Positions 53,640 through 62,649 are shown, counted from the first letter of the stretch. The stretch is 64,000 nucleotides of DNA from Blastococcus_B deserti (GCF_042682525.1 NZ_JBHUHP010000019.1:1-64000), one strand, 5' to 3'. Program-made: numbers and translations. Notes: generated by a model from the letters alone, not told the origin.

Positions 53640-54182
53640 ATGCGCTCGCCCGAACCGCACCGGTCCCGCGATGAGGAGGTCGACGTCAGTGCGGAAGGTG
53701 AGTCCGACACTAGGTCTTCCATCCCCGTGGACCCGCGCGATCAACTCGTGCTCGACGAGGCTCGCCGGAGCATCGACCAGCAAAAGAAGGACCTAGAGGG
53801 TCTGCGGACCAGAGCCACGGCCACCATCGGCTTTAGCACGATCGCCGCGTCCGTCATCGGCGGTTTGTCCCTCCGGGGCGCCAGCAATCTGACCGCGTGG
53901 ACGTGGGGTGCATTCGCTTGTCTCGTAATGGTCGCGCTCTTGTCCGTCTACATACTTCTGCCGCGGACCCTAACTCTGGTTATGGACGGCAAGGTCATGG
54001 ACAGCTGGATTGACAAGGGGGACGACATCAGCCACATGATGCGAAGCACCTCGCTCGGATACGACGCGGAGTACACCAAGAACGACGTTCTCCTGCGCCG
54101 AATGCACAGCACCTACGCAGCAAGCATCCTCGTCGTACTCGTCGAGGTGACCCTTCTCTTTATCGATCTAGCCCGAAGGTGA
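53640..54182 (+). CDS. Unrecognised three-helix membrane protein
   Basis: A 180-residue protein I cannot assign. A soluble charged helix (QLVLDEARRSIDQQKKDLEG) precedes two closely spaced hydrophobic helices (ATIGFSTIAASVIGGL, then AFACLVMVALLSVYILLP). A polar segment of about 60 residues (MDGKVMDSWIDKG..) and a C-terminal helix (SILVVLVEVTLLFIDL) follow. Helix-TM-TM-helix-TM recalls SLATT-like pore effectors in topology only. It leads a cassette with a small peptide, a ThsB-like TIR gene and a HIT gene, so an effector role is plausible. GTG 53727 is an alternative start. Confidence 0.7.
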   Translation: MRSPEPHRSRDEEVDVSAEGESDTRSSIPVDPRDQLVLDEARRSIDQQKKDLEGLRTRATATIGFSTIAASVIGGLSLRGASNLTAWTWGAFACLVMVALLSVYILLPRTLTLVMDGKVMDSWIDKGDDISHMMRSTSLGYDAEYTKNDVLLRRMHSTYAASILVVLVEVTLLFIDLARR

Positions 54183-54185
54183 CCT

Positions 54186-54311
54186 GTGCCCAAGTCCCAG
54201 AAACCCCCGCAACCCCGGCCTGCTCCTAACCCGAGCCCCGGAAGGCCCGGCAAGCATAATCAGCAGCCGCCAAGTCCACGCCCCGCCGGACCGAAACCCG
54301 AGAAGCGCTAA
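54186..54311 (+). CDS. Small proline-rich protein
   Basis: A 41-codon frame starting with GTG, 3 bases after the membrane-protein stop, with AAGGTGA just before it. Composition is Pro, Lys, Arg, Gln and Asn (PKSQKPPQPRPAPNPSPGRP region), with no hydrophobic core. It may be a disordered accessory peptide of the cassette or a chance frame; its tight spacing argues for translation. Confidence 0.45.
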   Translation: MPKSQKPPQPRPAPNPSPGRPGKHNQQPPSPRPAGPKPEKR

Positions 54312-54357
54312 GAACAACGCCACTCTGTCGGCTCATGGCTGGTTGAAGGGAAGCAGC

Positions 54358-54846
54358 ATGTCTCGATCGTCATTCGTCAGTTTCCACTATCAGAACGACC
54401 ACTGGCGAGTTCAGCAGATCCTGCGCATGGGCGCTATCGATGGGCAGGAGATCATGCCTGCTCAGAAGTGGGAGACTGTCAAGGCCCGCGGCGACAACGC
54501 GGTACAGCATTGGATCGACACAGAGATGGCCTACAAGGGGGCCGTGGTGGTCCTTATCGGTTCTCAGACCGCCTCTCGCAGGTGGGTGAAGTACGAGATT
54601 CAGAAGGCCTGGATGTCCAGAAAGCCACTCCTCGGTATCCGTATTCACGCGCTCAAGGACGAGCACCAGCGCACCGCAACCGCCGGAAGCAACCCCTTTG
54701 CACAGTTTGGCTTTTCCGACAGCCGCCTCACCTATGCCGATTTCGTCCCGGTCTTCGACCCTCCGGGGTACGACAGCACCCAGGTGTACGCCAGCATCAA
54801 GAACAACATCGAGTCGTGGATTGCCAGCGGCTACAGGCGGTCCTAG
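54358..54846 (+). CDS. ThsB-like TIR protein, second copy
   Basis: A 162-residue MTH538/DUF1863-type TIR protein: SFVSFHYQNDHWRVQQI, VVVLIGSQTASRRW, VKYEIQKAW and LLGIRIHAL, aligning block by block with thsB at 52,708, including the Glu in KYEI. The C-terminal half (LTYADFVPVFDPPGYD) differs, as expected for a separate trigger. The ATG at 54358 has GAAGGGAAG. It may be a second sensor for the nearby ThsA, or the signal producer for the local membrane protein; the sequence does not decide. Confidence 0.88.
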   Translation: MSRSSFVSFHYQNDHWRVQQILRMGAIDGQEIMPAQKWETVKARGDNAVQHWIDTEMAYKGAVVVLIGSQTASRRWVKYEIQKAWMSRKPLLGIRIHALKDEHQRTATAGSNPFAQFGFSDSRLTYADFVPVFDPPGYDSTQVYASIKNNIESWIASGYRRS

Positions 54847-54849
54847 CCC

Positions 54850-55308
54850 ATGTCCGCGGATCCTGACTGTGACTTCTGCCAGATCGTCGCCGGTGACAAA
54901 CCGGCGCGAGTGGTCCTCCGGACAGAGAAGGTCGTCGCACTCTTTCCGCTGGAGCCTGCGACTATCGGGCACACGCTCGTGATCCCGCGGCCACACATCC
55001 CGAACATCTGGGCACTGGATGACGGGACCGCGCAATACCTGACCGAAGCCACCCTAAGAATCGCGCGAGCCGTCCGGGAGGCCCTCAACCCCCAGGGGCT
55101 CAACATCATCCAGTCGAATGGAACTGCCGCTACCCAGACAGTCATGCACCTACACGTCCACGTTGTCCCACGCTGGGATCACGACGGCATGGGTCCCTTC
55201 TGGCCAGAGCGCACTAACTGGACGGACGAGGACAAGGACGCCGCGCTCACCGCTATCCGCAACAGCCTCGGCTCCCCTGATGCATCGCTTCACGGGCCTC
55301 CCCATTAG
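54850..55308 (+). CDS. HIT family nucleotide hydrolase
   Basis: A 152-residue histidine-triad protein with CDFCQIVAGDKPA at the N terminus, HTLVIPRPHIPN in the middle and the catalytic HLHVHVVPR motif. HIT enzymes cleave nucleotide conjugates such as AMP-lysine, ADP-sulfate or dinucleoside polyphosphates. The ATG is 3 bases after the TIR stop, so both are in one operon. This suggests it acts on a nucleotide made or consumed by the TIR protein, possibly as an off-switch; that is inference. Confidence 0.88.
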   Translation: MSADPDCDFCQIVAGDKPARVVLRTEKVVALFPLEPATIGHTLVIPRPHIPNIWALDDGTAQYLTEATLRIARAVREALNPQGLNIIQSNGTAATQTVMHLHVHVVPRWDHDGMGPFWPERTNWTDEDKDAALTAIRNSLGSPDASLHGPPH

Positions 55309-55469
55309 GTGAACCGCGCTGAGAGCGCGCCTCGTAGGTCGAGCCCTCAAGATGCGCCCCCGCCTATCAGGGACGTTGAGGGTTGCCCGAGACCGCGGAA
55401 GTGCAGGACTACCGAGGACCGGCTGACCCGCCGAGAGTTTCGCTGCCGGTCAGGTAGGCAGGGGCCGCG

Positions 55470-56000
55470 TCACCTGTTCTTGGCGACCTTCACCCCACCC
55501 ATCGCGAGGGCCAGGAATCGGTTGTAGGTCGGATCGCCCGAGTCGATCATCCGGACCGACCGGTTGACCGAGTCACGCGCGAGGTCGGCTAAAGAGAGCA
55601 CCACGGCAGCGGAGACGTCGAACGTGTCGTCGTAGTCGGCCCGCTCTCGAGCGTCGTGCAGGTCCAAGAAGGCCTCGGCGATACGGATGACCTCCTCGTT
55701 CATCCACCCGAGCGCCACTCGGAGCGCCGGACTCCCGCCACCGGTGGCCGCCCGCGCGAGGGTGGCGAGGTCGGTGTGCGTGACCCAGCGGGCGACCGCG
55801 GCCTCCGTGGCGCCCCAGCTTGCTGAACCCAGCAGCCGCTGCGTGGCGCGAAACGAGAGCTCATGAAACAGGGCGTAATAGGCGCTGCTGATGGACCGGC
55901 GCAGCTTGATCGCCGTCGGCGGCCCTGTCCCGCCGCGCCCCGCCAACTCGTCGGCGAGGTCGAGCAGCTCCGCGACGGAAATGGGACGGGCTGTGGTCAC
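55470..56000 (-). CDS. HEPN-like helical protein
   Basis: The 176-residue helical protein has KLRRSISSAYYALFHELSF near residue 35, the YYALFH pattern common in HEPN-domain proteins, followed by helices to the C terminus. I see no clear Rx4-6H ribonuclease motif, so nuclease activity is doubtful. The GTG start overlaps the upstream gene by GTGA. It is the last gene of the res-mod operon. HEPN proteins are common in toxin-antitoxin and abortive-infection modules. Confidence 0.68.
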   Translation of the reverse strand: MTTARPISVAELLDLADELAGRGGTGPPTAIKLRRSISSAYYALFHELSFRATQRLLGSASWGATEAAVARWVTHTDLATLARAATGGGSPALRVALGWMNEEVIRIAEAFLDLHDARERADYDDTFDVSAAVVLSLADLARDSVNRSVRMIDSGDPTYNRFLALAMGGVKVAKNR

Positions 56001-56341
56001 TCCCTGTTCCGAGCGGGCGTGCCTCGCGGGTCGAGCGGCGTATGACTGCTACCGCCGGAGGTTGTGCCGCTGGCTGCGGCGACGTAGGAGATTTGGAAGG
56101 CCAAATCCTCGCCCAGACGTTGGGCGACGACCTCGCGCACGCGCCGGCGAAACTCGTAGAACGCATCCGCCGGCCAGGTGTCGCCCTTGGGTGGCGCAAG
56201 CTTCACCTCGACCAGTAAGTACCGCCCGCCGGGATCCTCGCGCTCTTCGATGCCTACGCTGCGGACCTCGACGTCGTGGGTTGCCAGGCCCCGGACAGTC
56301 CCGTCAATGGCTTCCTGCTGCTCAGCAGTGAGGGCGGGCAC
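55997..56341 (-). CDS. Unrecognised small protein of res-mod operon
   Basis: About 114 residues. A short helix (LTAEQQEAIDGTVRGL) is followed by alternating strands (HDVEVRSVGIEERED, RYLLVEVKLAP) and a helix-strand end (FYEFRRRVREVVAQRLG, LAFQISYV), then a polar tail. The layout vaguely recalls the C-terminal part of minimal nucleotidyltransferases, but the GSxxxG/DxD motif is missing. GTG 56341 has AAGGAG 6 bases upstream, which decides it over ATG 56359. It sits between mod and the HEPN-like gene, overlapping the latter. Confidence 0.65.
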   Translation of the reverse strand: MPALTAEQQEAIDGTVRGLATHDVEVRSVGIEEREDPGGRYLLVEVKLAPPKGDTWPADAFYEFRRRVREVVAQRLGEDLAFQISYVAAASGTTSGGSSHTPLDPRGTPARNRE

Positions 56342-56395
56342 GACTGCTCCTTCCAGCATGGCGCGATGTGGACGAAGTCTCGACAGCCATTTCGA

Positions 56396-59101
56396 CTACA
56401 CCTCGAAGACCTTCATGACCTCGTCGCCGTAGTCGTTGATGACTTTGACGGCGATCCGGCCGGTCTCTGGCTTGTCGAACGGCCGGGACTCGGTGCGGTA
56501 GAGCGACTCCCACGCATCCGGCTCGATCTCAGCCTTCAGCGCGGCCTTGAGGCGCTTGTACGGGTCGTTGCCGCCGGTGAAGTAGCAGTGGCGGACGAAG
56601 AACGACTCCTCGTTGTAGTTGGTGTCGATCATCCAGAGGGCGATCTGGCTGGTGTCGTCGCTGCGGATCTCACCGGTGGTGGGGTCGAAGACGTCCACGC
56701 CCTTCAGGTCGATGACGACCTGGCCACCGTCCGTGGAGCGCAGCTCGATGTCGGGCTCACCGAAGACGGTGAAGAGGTTGCCGGCACCGGTCTTGGCGAG
56801 GTCCTCCCCCATCAGCAGGTCGACGTTCATCCGAACGAGCAGTACGCGGATCCGACCGACGGTGCGTTCACCAGCGACCGAGGCGAAGCCTTGGTCGGTG
56901 GCCTCGACCGTCACTCCATCGGACTCGGTGACCTCGGTCGCCTGCGCGTCGAAGGCGAAGCCCAGCACGCACAGCAGATCCACGTCGCCGGCCCGGATTG
57001 CCTCACGCGCAGCCGACTTGATGAACGTCGGCGAGACAGTGCCGTACTGCGGGCCAATCGCGACCCCGACCCGACTCGGCGCGACCTCCTCACCGTCGGC
57101 GGCGGCCCGCTCGCCGATGGCCTGGATGTAGATGCCGGCGTACGGCTCGATCCCGGCAAAGTGGATGCGCTCCTTGCGCTTGCCGTTCTGGATGCCGGCC
57201 TTCGCGAGGTTGTCGAGGATCGACTGCTCGAACGTCGGCGCGGAGGCATCGGCGGCAGCGGTCTGCTCGCTGACGGTTTCCCGGTGCTCCACATCGTCGG
57301 GACCGCCCGCGAACACCAGCGACCGGTGCGGCGAGAGGCTCTCGACAGTGAAAGGACCAGTGACGCGAACCTTCGACTTGTCCTCGTACGGCTTGTCGTA
57401 GAGGACCTCGAAGTCGGCATGCCGCTTGATCGCGGCGTCGATCTCAGCCTGTGACATCCCCTCGCAAATGTCCGGGTTGTTTGCGATCGACTTCAGCGTG
57501 ATGTGCTGCACGCGCTCGTAAACAAAGCCACGGCGGATGTCATTCGTGACCTCAGTCGGCGGTAATGGCTTGCCGCTGAGCTGCTCCTCCTTGGCGCGGC
57601 CTTCCACGGAGTCAGCCATAAAGTAGTAGGGAAACTTTGCTGCCATCAGGCGCTGACGTGCGAGCGCAAGGGCCACACGTGAGGTATCAATGGTGATCCA
57701 TCGCCGCCCCCACTGCTCGGCGACATACGCGGTCGTCCCCGACCCGCAGGTTGGGTCCAGGACTAGATCACCAGGATTCGTACACATCAGCATGCAGCGC
57801 TCAATCGTCCGACTTGCCGTCTGCACTACGTAAATCTTCGGATCTGCCCGACTCTGCACACCCCCAATATCCATCCAGGCGTTATTGATGGCGAACGCCG
57901 GAAAGTCATCCAAATAGCGCACGTACGAGAGAGTGTTGCGAGTTCTCGCCACACGGCCAGCAAGCAAGAGGCGAGCCATGCCAGCTTCGTTCGTCTTCCA
58001 CCTACTTTGCATAGTCGGATAAAAGTCGCGGCCGTCGATATGTACGGGGAACCACGAGGCTGCACCTTCACCCTTAGCCCGACCTTGGCTCTGGCTGGTC
58101 AGATTGTCCAACCGGTACGGCCTGCCTGAGGCGTCCACGGATCCGTACTTCGAGGCGCCGGCACCGCCCGCCTCCTTCGCGGCATAGACACGGTTGAATC
58201 GCGTCCGAGTGTGATCCTTGCCATACCACAAGATGAAGTTTGAAACGGAGGGCAGGAATTCATTAGTAGCCCCCGCCGTGGTGGCGAACGTAATGAGGCT
58301 GATGAAGTTCTGATCCCCGAAGACCTCGTCCATCAATGATCGGACCAAGTGGACGTTTTCGTCTCCGATTTGAACGAAGCACGAGCCACTTTCGGTCAAC
58401 AGCTCACGAGCCGCCACGAGTCGGTCCCGCAAATATGAAAGATATGAGTGGATGCCTAGTTCCCACGTATCCCGAAAAGCCTTGATCTGCTCTGCCTCGC
58501 GGGCAGCATCCTCGAGCTTCCCGTCCTTGACATCACGACTGCGAGCGGAAACCTGCCAGTTCGACCCGAACTTGATTCCGTAGGGCGGGTCGATGTAGAT
58601 CATCTGCACCTGACCGCGCAGCGCCTCTCGATCCCCCAGCGAGGCCATGACCTGCAGCGAGTCGCCCAGGATCATCCGGTTCGACCAGTTCGCCTGGTGC
58701 TGGTAGTACTCGATCATGTCGAGTTCATCGAGGCCGTCGAAGGTCTCGAAGAGCGACAGCTCGGGCTCTGACTGACCCGGCGCGGCGGTCCTGCGTAGGT
58801 TCTCCACCAGCACCCGCGGGTCGATCTTCTCCTGGATGTAGATCGGCGGAGCGTCGACGACGAGATCGGTCCCGGCTGTCGGGTCGCCGTGCGGGTATTT
58901 GCCCTTCCAGATGAGCTGCGGGTCCAGGCTGGCGTCGCGGGCCAGCGCGACCGTACGGATGGCCTCGAGCTCCGGCGTCCCGAAGTCCTCGACCGCATCG
59001 GCGGTCGGCAGGTTGACCCGGGTGTCCAGGTGCTCGATCGCCTCGACCGGCGTCGGAGTCTTCGGACCGTTCGGCTTAGGCACCACGTGTGACCTCGTCA
59101 T
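56396..59101 (-). CDS. Type III restriction-modification DNA methyltransferase (Mod)
   Basis: The 901-residue methyltransferase has the DPPY catalytic motif at residues 171-174 (MIYIDPPYGIKFG) before the SAM-binding motif LDPTCGSGTT, the beta-class order of type III Mod proteins. It probably makes N6-methyladenine. The C-terminal 300 residues contact the Res subunit in related systems. It overlaps the res gene by 26 bases. Bases about 57,500-58,560, covering the target-recognition and SAM regions, are clearly less GC-rich than both ends, suggesting a swapped specificity block. Confidence 0.93.
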   Translation of the reverse strand: MTRSHVVPKPNGPKTPTPVEAIEHLDTRVNLPTADAVEDFGTPELEAIRTVALARDASLDPQLIWKGKYPHGDPTAGTDLVVDAPPIYIQEKIDPRVLVENLRRTAAPGQSEPELSLFETFDGLDELDMIEYYQHQANWSNRMILGDSLQVMASLGDREALRGQVQMIYIDPPYGIKFGSNWQVSARSRDVKDGKLEDAAREAEQIKAFRDTWELGIHSYLSYLRDRLVAARELLTESGSCFVQIGDENVHLVRSLMDEVFGDQNFISLITFATTAGATNEFLPSVSNFILWYGKDHTRTRFNRVYAAKEAGGAGASKYGSVDASGRPYRLDNLTSQSQGRAKGEGAASWFPVHIDGRDFYPTMQSRWKTNEAGMARLLLAGRVARTRNTLSYVRYLDDFPAFAINNAWMDIGGVQSRADPKIYVVQTASRTIERCMLMCTNPGDLVLDPTCGSGTTAYVAEQWGRRWITIDTSRVALALARQRLMAAKFPYYFMADSVEGRAKEEQLSGKPLPPTEVTNDIRRGFVYERVQHITLKSIANNPDICEGMSQAEIDAAIKRHADFEVLYDKPYEDKSKVRVTGPFTVESLSPHRSLVFAGGPDDVEHRETVSEQTAAADASAPTFEQSILDNLAKAGIQNGKRKERIHFAGIEPYAGIYIQAIGERAAADGEEVAPSRVGVAIGPQYGTVSPTFIKSAAREAIRAGDVDLLCVLGFAFDAQATEVTESDGVTVEATDQGFASVAGERTVGRIRVLLVRMNVDLLMGEDLAKTGAGNLFTVFGEPDIELRSTDGGQVVIDLKGVDVFDPTTGEIRSDDTSQIALWMIDTNYNEESFFVRHCYFTGGNDPYKRLKAALKAEIEPDAWESLYRTESRPFDKPETGRIAVKVINDYGDEVMKVFEV

Positions 59102-62100
59102 AGTCGAGCAAATCGGGATCGCCGATGATCGGCGCGTCGGCGTACAGCAGGTCGATGGCCTCGGAGAGTCGCTCCCGGACGCCCAGCATGGTGGTGATCT
59201 CGACGTAGCCCCAACGCCCGAAGCCGCCGTGGTTGTTCACCGCGACGCACCACTGGTCGCGGGCGGTGTCGGCCTTGGCCTTGGTCGGCCCAGGGCTCTT
59301 CTGGCTGCCGGAGACCTCGACGACAAGCGTCCGCACCACGTCGTCCTCACGCGGCTTCAACCGGACGAGGAAGTCCGGAAGGTAGGAGTGCGTCCGGCCC
59401 TTGTGCACATACGGGATCACGAACCCCAAGTGGTCGTTCTTCACGTACGACAGAACGTCCCTATGCAGCTCGCACTCGGCAGCCAGCAGCTGTTCCCAGG
59501 TGTTGCCGTCCTTACCGTCCAGGGTGACGTGGCTGACCTCCGACTTCTCCGTCGCCACCACGGCCTTCCGCGTCGGGAAGGCGATGTCGGCCGTCGAGCC
59601 GACCGGGTCGAAGCGCCGAATCATCGGGCGCAGCCGCTCGCGTCGGCTGCCGGCCTGGACGGCGATCGCCCGATGGATCGCCTCCGCGGCCTCGGCCTGG
59701 CCCTCCGTCGACGTGAGCAGGTGCCCGATCGCGTAGCCGGGGGCGACGTCGACGCACTGCTCCAGCCACTGTTGGGCGATCTTCACCAGCTGCGGGAAGA
59801 GCCAAGGGCGTGGGTCTTCCCCCAGCGCGGTCAGGTGCGTCCGCAGGAGCCGGGCAGCCAGGCGGTAAGCGACCTCCTGCCGGCGCCGGCCCTGCGCCTC
59901 ATCGTCGGTGACCGTCTCTCCCTCACCGACCACTCCCTCGACGTCTGTCCGGGTCGGCACGGTGCTGGGCCCGATGGGGAACCGCTCGGTCGTCGCCGGG
60001 TCGAACATGAGCTGCTCGTCGGGGATCTCGACCCGGTAGCCGTCGAGCTTGGGGAACTCGATCCGCAGGTGTTCCCGGCCGGGCAGCGACTCGACCATGA
60101 TCGCCGGCGGCCGCGGCAAGGGATCGGGGCCGGGCTTGTCGCTCGGGATGAAGGCGAACGGGATGCCGTAGACGTTGGCGTACTCAGGCTCGAACTTGCC
60201 GTCCTCGCCCAGGGCGTAGGAGCGCCGGCGGAGTCCGCGGCCGACCACCTGCTCGCACAGCAGCTGGCTGCCGAAGGCGCGGATGCCGAGGATATGGGTG
60301 ACTGTGTTGGCGTCCCAGCCTTCGGTGAGCATGGCCACGCTGACGACGCAGCGGACGCCCTCGCCAAGCTTGCCCTTCTTGCCGACGGTGTTCATCACCT
60401 CGCGGAGGAGGTCCTCGTCGGTGAGGGAGTCGGCGTCCGCGCCCGGGCTGCGGCGGCGGAAGTCGGCCTTGAACGCCTCGATCTCGGCGGCCGCGGCGTG
60501 CTTGAAGTCGGCCTTCATCGCCTCACCGGACTCCAGCTGTGCCGAGTCGACGAGGATGCTCCGCGGCCGGTCCAGGAACCGGCCATCCTCGACGTTGCTG
60601 AACCGCGCAAGCTCTCCAGGCACGAGCACGCCGCCGTCCGTCTCCGTGCCGGCGACGTAGTCGTAGACCAGCTTGGAGACAACCGTGTTGGGGCAGACGA
60701 CGATGAAGACGGGCGGAGGCTCGCCGTGCTTGGCGAGCGTCCGCTCCCAGTGCTCGAACGCCCTCGTGTAGCTGCGGTAGAGGCTCTTCAGGGCGCCCTC
60801 GAGCTCGGCCGGCGGCACCCACCCGTGCAGCGCCTCGGTGGAGGACAGCCTCTTCTTCGGAAGGTGCGTGCCCACGTAGTCCCAGAGCCGTAGGTAGGTG
60901 ACAAGGTCACCGGTCGCGTCGTCGTCCACCGGGGTGCGCGGGATCTTCACGATGCCCGACTCGATTGCGTCCATCAGCGAGAAGTCGCTGACCACCCACG
61001 GGAAGATGTAGCCCTCGGAGTAGCCGGAGCCACCGAGGTAGAACGGCGTCGCCGACAGGTCAAAGATCGTCTTGATGCCGACCTTGCGCTGGATCGCCTG
61101 GAGACCCTTGAACCAGACGCGCGCCGTCTCGAGGTCGTCCTTAGTTTGCGACGCGGGAGCACCCTTGACCGCGGGGATCGGCTTGTCCTGGTAGCAGTGG
61201 TGGGCCTCGTCGTTGAACACGACGATCTGCTCCTTGCGGCCGGCGAAATCGCGCAGCACCCGGGCGACCATGGCGTCATCGGTCTCGGTGAACGGATCGT
61301 CCGTCTTGCCGGCCAGAAGAATCTTTCTGGTGTTGGCGGCGACGCCCTTAATCTCCTTGGCGTCGCGGAGCAGGAAGGCGTGGTAGTTCGTGATCACGAT
61401 CTGGGCCTGCTGCACGGCCGCGCGTAGGTCCGAGGGCAGGAGGTCGCGCTCGTCGTAGTAGTTGCCGGTGTGTCCAGGCTGCAGCACCTGGAGCCGGTCC
61501 CGGATGGTGATGCCGGGCGCCACGATTAGGAAGCGCTTGGCGAACCGCGCGTCGCGCGGGCTCAGCACCTTGTTGGCCGTCTGCCAGGCGATGAGCATGG
61601 CCATGACGACGGTCTTGCCGGTGCCGGTGGCCATCTTGAGAGCGACCCGTGGCAGCCCCGAGTTGTGGTCGGCGTTGGCCTCGTCGACCTGGCGGCGCCA
61701 GTCGGTGTATCCGTGCCGGCCGGCCACCTCGGCGAGGAAGATCGCGGTCTCGGCGGCTTCCCGCTGGGCGAACAGAACGCGGTTCTCGCGGGTGGGGTCC
61801 GCCCAGTGCTGCAGAAGCTTGCGGCTGGTCGCCGTCACCCGCTCGTAGCCGCGGTGCCGCCAGATCTCGACGTCCCGGCGGAGACTGTTGACCAAGCTGT
61901 TGCGCTCTCGGCGCTCGCCGGTGAGGTCGTAGTCGATCGTCTCTTCGACGAAGCCCGCCTGGTTCTGCTGGCCCTTGCGGGCCGCGGGGATGGGGATGAA
62001 GGACTCGCTTGGGCGGCGTCCCTCCTTGACTGTGTTCGTCCGCCCCTGCCTCCCCATCTCGTAGTGCCGCGCCGGCGGATCGTACGGACCGTTGAGGATC

Positions 62101-62126
62101 GGGCTCGCAGCGGTTGTCTCCGTCAC
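59076..62126 (-). CDS. Type III restriction helicase-nuclease (Res)
   Basis: The 1016-residue protein has an SF2 helicase core: Walker A MATGTGKTVV, VFNDEAHHC (motif II), FDLSATPF (motif III) and QVVGRGLRRRS (motif VI). A C-terminal PD-(D/E)xK-like nuclease follows: YLPDFLVRL, then TLVVEVSGSQKS. It matches the BPTD_3080-type restriction subunits. With Mod it cuts unmodified foreign DNA. It starts at GTG 62126 and is the first gene of the operon res, mod, X, HEPN-like. Confidence 0.92.
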   Translation of the reverse strand: MTETTAASPILNGPYDPPARHYEMGRQGRTNTVKEGRRPSESFIPIPAARKGQQNQAGFVEETIDYDLTGERRERNSLVNSLRRDVEIWRHRGYERVTATSRKLLQHWADPTRENRVLFAQREAAETAIFLAEVAGRHGYTDWRRQVDEANADHNSGLPRVALKMATGTGKTVVMAMLIAWQTANKVLSPRDARFAKRFLIVAPGITIRDRLQVLQPGHTGNYYDERDLLPSDLRAAVQQAQIVITNYHAFLLRDAKEIKGVAANTRKILLAGKTDDPFTETDDAMVARVLRDFAGRKEQIVVFNDEAHHCYQDKPIPAVKGAPASQTKDDLETARVWFKGLQAIQRKVGIKTIFDLSATPFYLGGSGYSEGYIFPWVVSDFSLMDAIESGIVKIPRTPVDDDATGDLVTYLRLWDYVGTHLPKKRLSSTEALHGWVPPAELEGALKSLYRSYTRAFEHWERTLAKHGEPPPVFIVVCPNTVVSKLVYDYVAGTETDGGVLVPGELARFSNVEDGRFLDRPRSILVDSAQLESGEAMKADFKHAAAAEIEAFKADFRRRSPGADADSLTDEDLLREVMNTVGKKGKLGEGVRCVVSVAMLTEGWDANTVTHILGIRAFGSQLLCEQVVGRGLRRRSYALGEDGKFEPEYANVYGIPFAFIPSDKPGPDPLPRPPAIMVESLPGREHLRIEFPKLDGYRVEIPDEQLMFDPATTERFPIGPSTVPTRTDVEGVVGEGETVTDDEAQGRRRQEVAYRLAARLLRTHLTALGEDPRPWLFPQLVKIAQQWLEQCVDVAPGYAIGHLLTSTEGQAEAAEAIHRAIAVQAGSRRERLRPMIRRFDPVGSTADIAFPTRKAVVATEKSEVSHVTLDGKDGNTWEQLLAAECELHRDVLSYVKNDHLGFVIPYVHKGRTHSYLPDFLVRLKPREDDVVRTLVVEVSGSQKSPGPTKAKADTARDQWCVAVNNHGGFGRWGYVEITTMLGVRERLSEAIDLLYADAPIIGDPDLLDYDEVTRGA

Positions 62127-62469
62127 GCCCGACCACGTCCCCTCGTCATTTCGAACCCTCGGCGTACCGACGTCACCCTAGGTCTTGGGCCGTCGCACGG
62201 GCAGTCAACAGGTGGCCACCACGATCGGCTGATCGTCTGCTCGTTACCCGCGGCGCGGGCGAGCGGCAGGGACAGCCACCCACTCCAGCCCCGCGCCCGC
62301 ACTTGCCCGACCTTGGTGGCCAGCTCGGTGATCTGAGCGACGGCCTCCGCGTACGGCGACGCGCTCCGGATGCCTCGTCGAGTACCACCGACGCTCGTGG
62401 CGGTCGAGCAACCAGCAGCGCCGCAGCCGGTGGAGCACTCCTGGCCGCTTCGCACAACCGGCCCCTCTT

Positions 62470-62552
62470 GGCTGCAGTGGGTCGGGGGAAGGGTGGGCCG
62501 AAGGCCCATCCCGCAGGGACGCGAAGCGCCCTTCCGGCGACCCACTGCAGCC
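62470..62552. repeat. 83-bp compound palindrome
   Basis: Outer arms GGCTGCAGTGGGTCG and CGACCCACTGCAGCC are perfect. Inside are GGAAGGG/CCCTTCC and a small hairpin TGGGCC-GAA-GGCCCA. This makes a branched hairpin in the gap between res and the right att site. It could be a transcription terminator, an origin or transfer element, or a structured RNA; no neighbour decides this. Confidence 0.6.
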
Positions 62553-62649
62553 GACACACTCGGCCGGAGGTGAAGCGGCAGCTGGGTCTCAGGACCTTCC
62601 TGACGGCCGGATGAGACGGGCCGCTGTCCTGATCGCCAGTCCCCCTCCA

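Noticed and set aside
53505..53783. Minus-strand frame over the start of the membrane-protein gene
   Set aside because: Overlaps a better plus-strand gene, lacks a ribosome-binding site and has no domain signal.
62470..62552. Retron or reverse-transcriptase-linked RNA
   Set aside because: No reverse transcriptase gene lies near the palindrome or elsewhere in the island.
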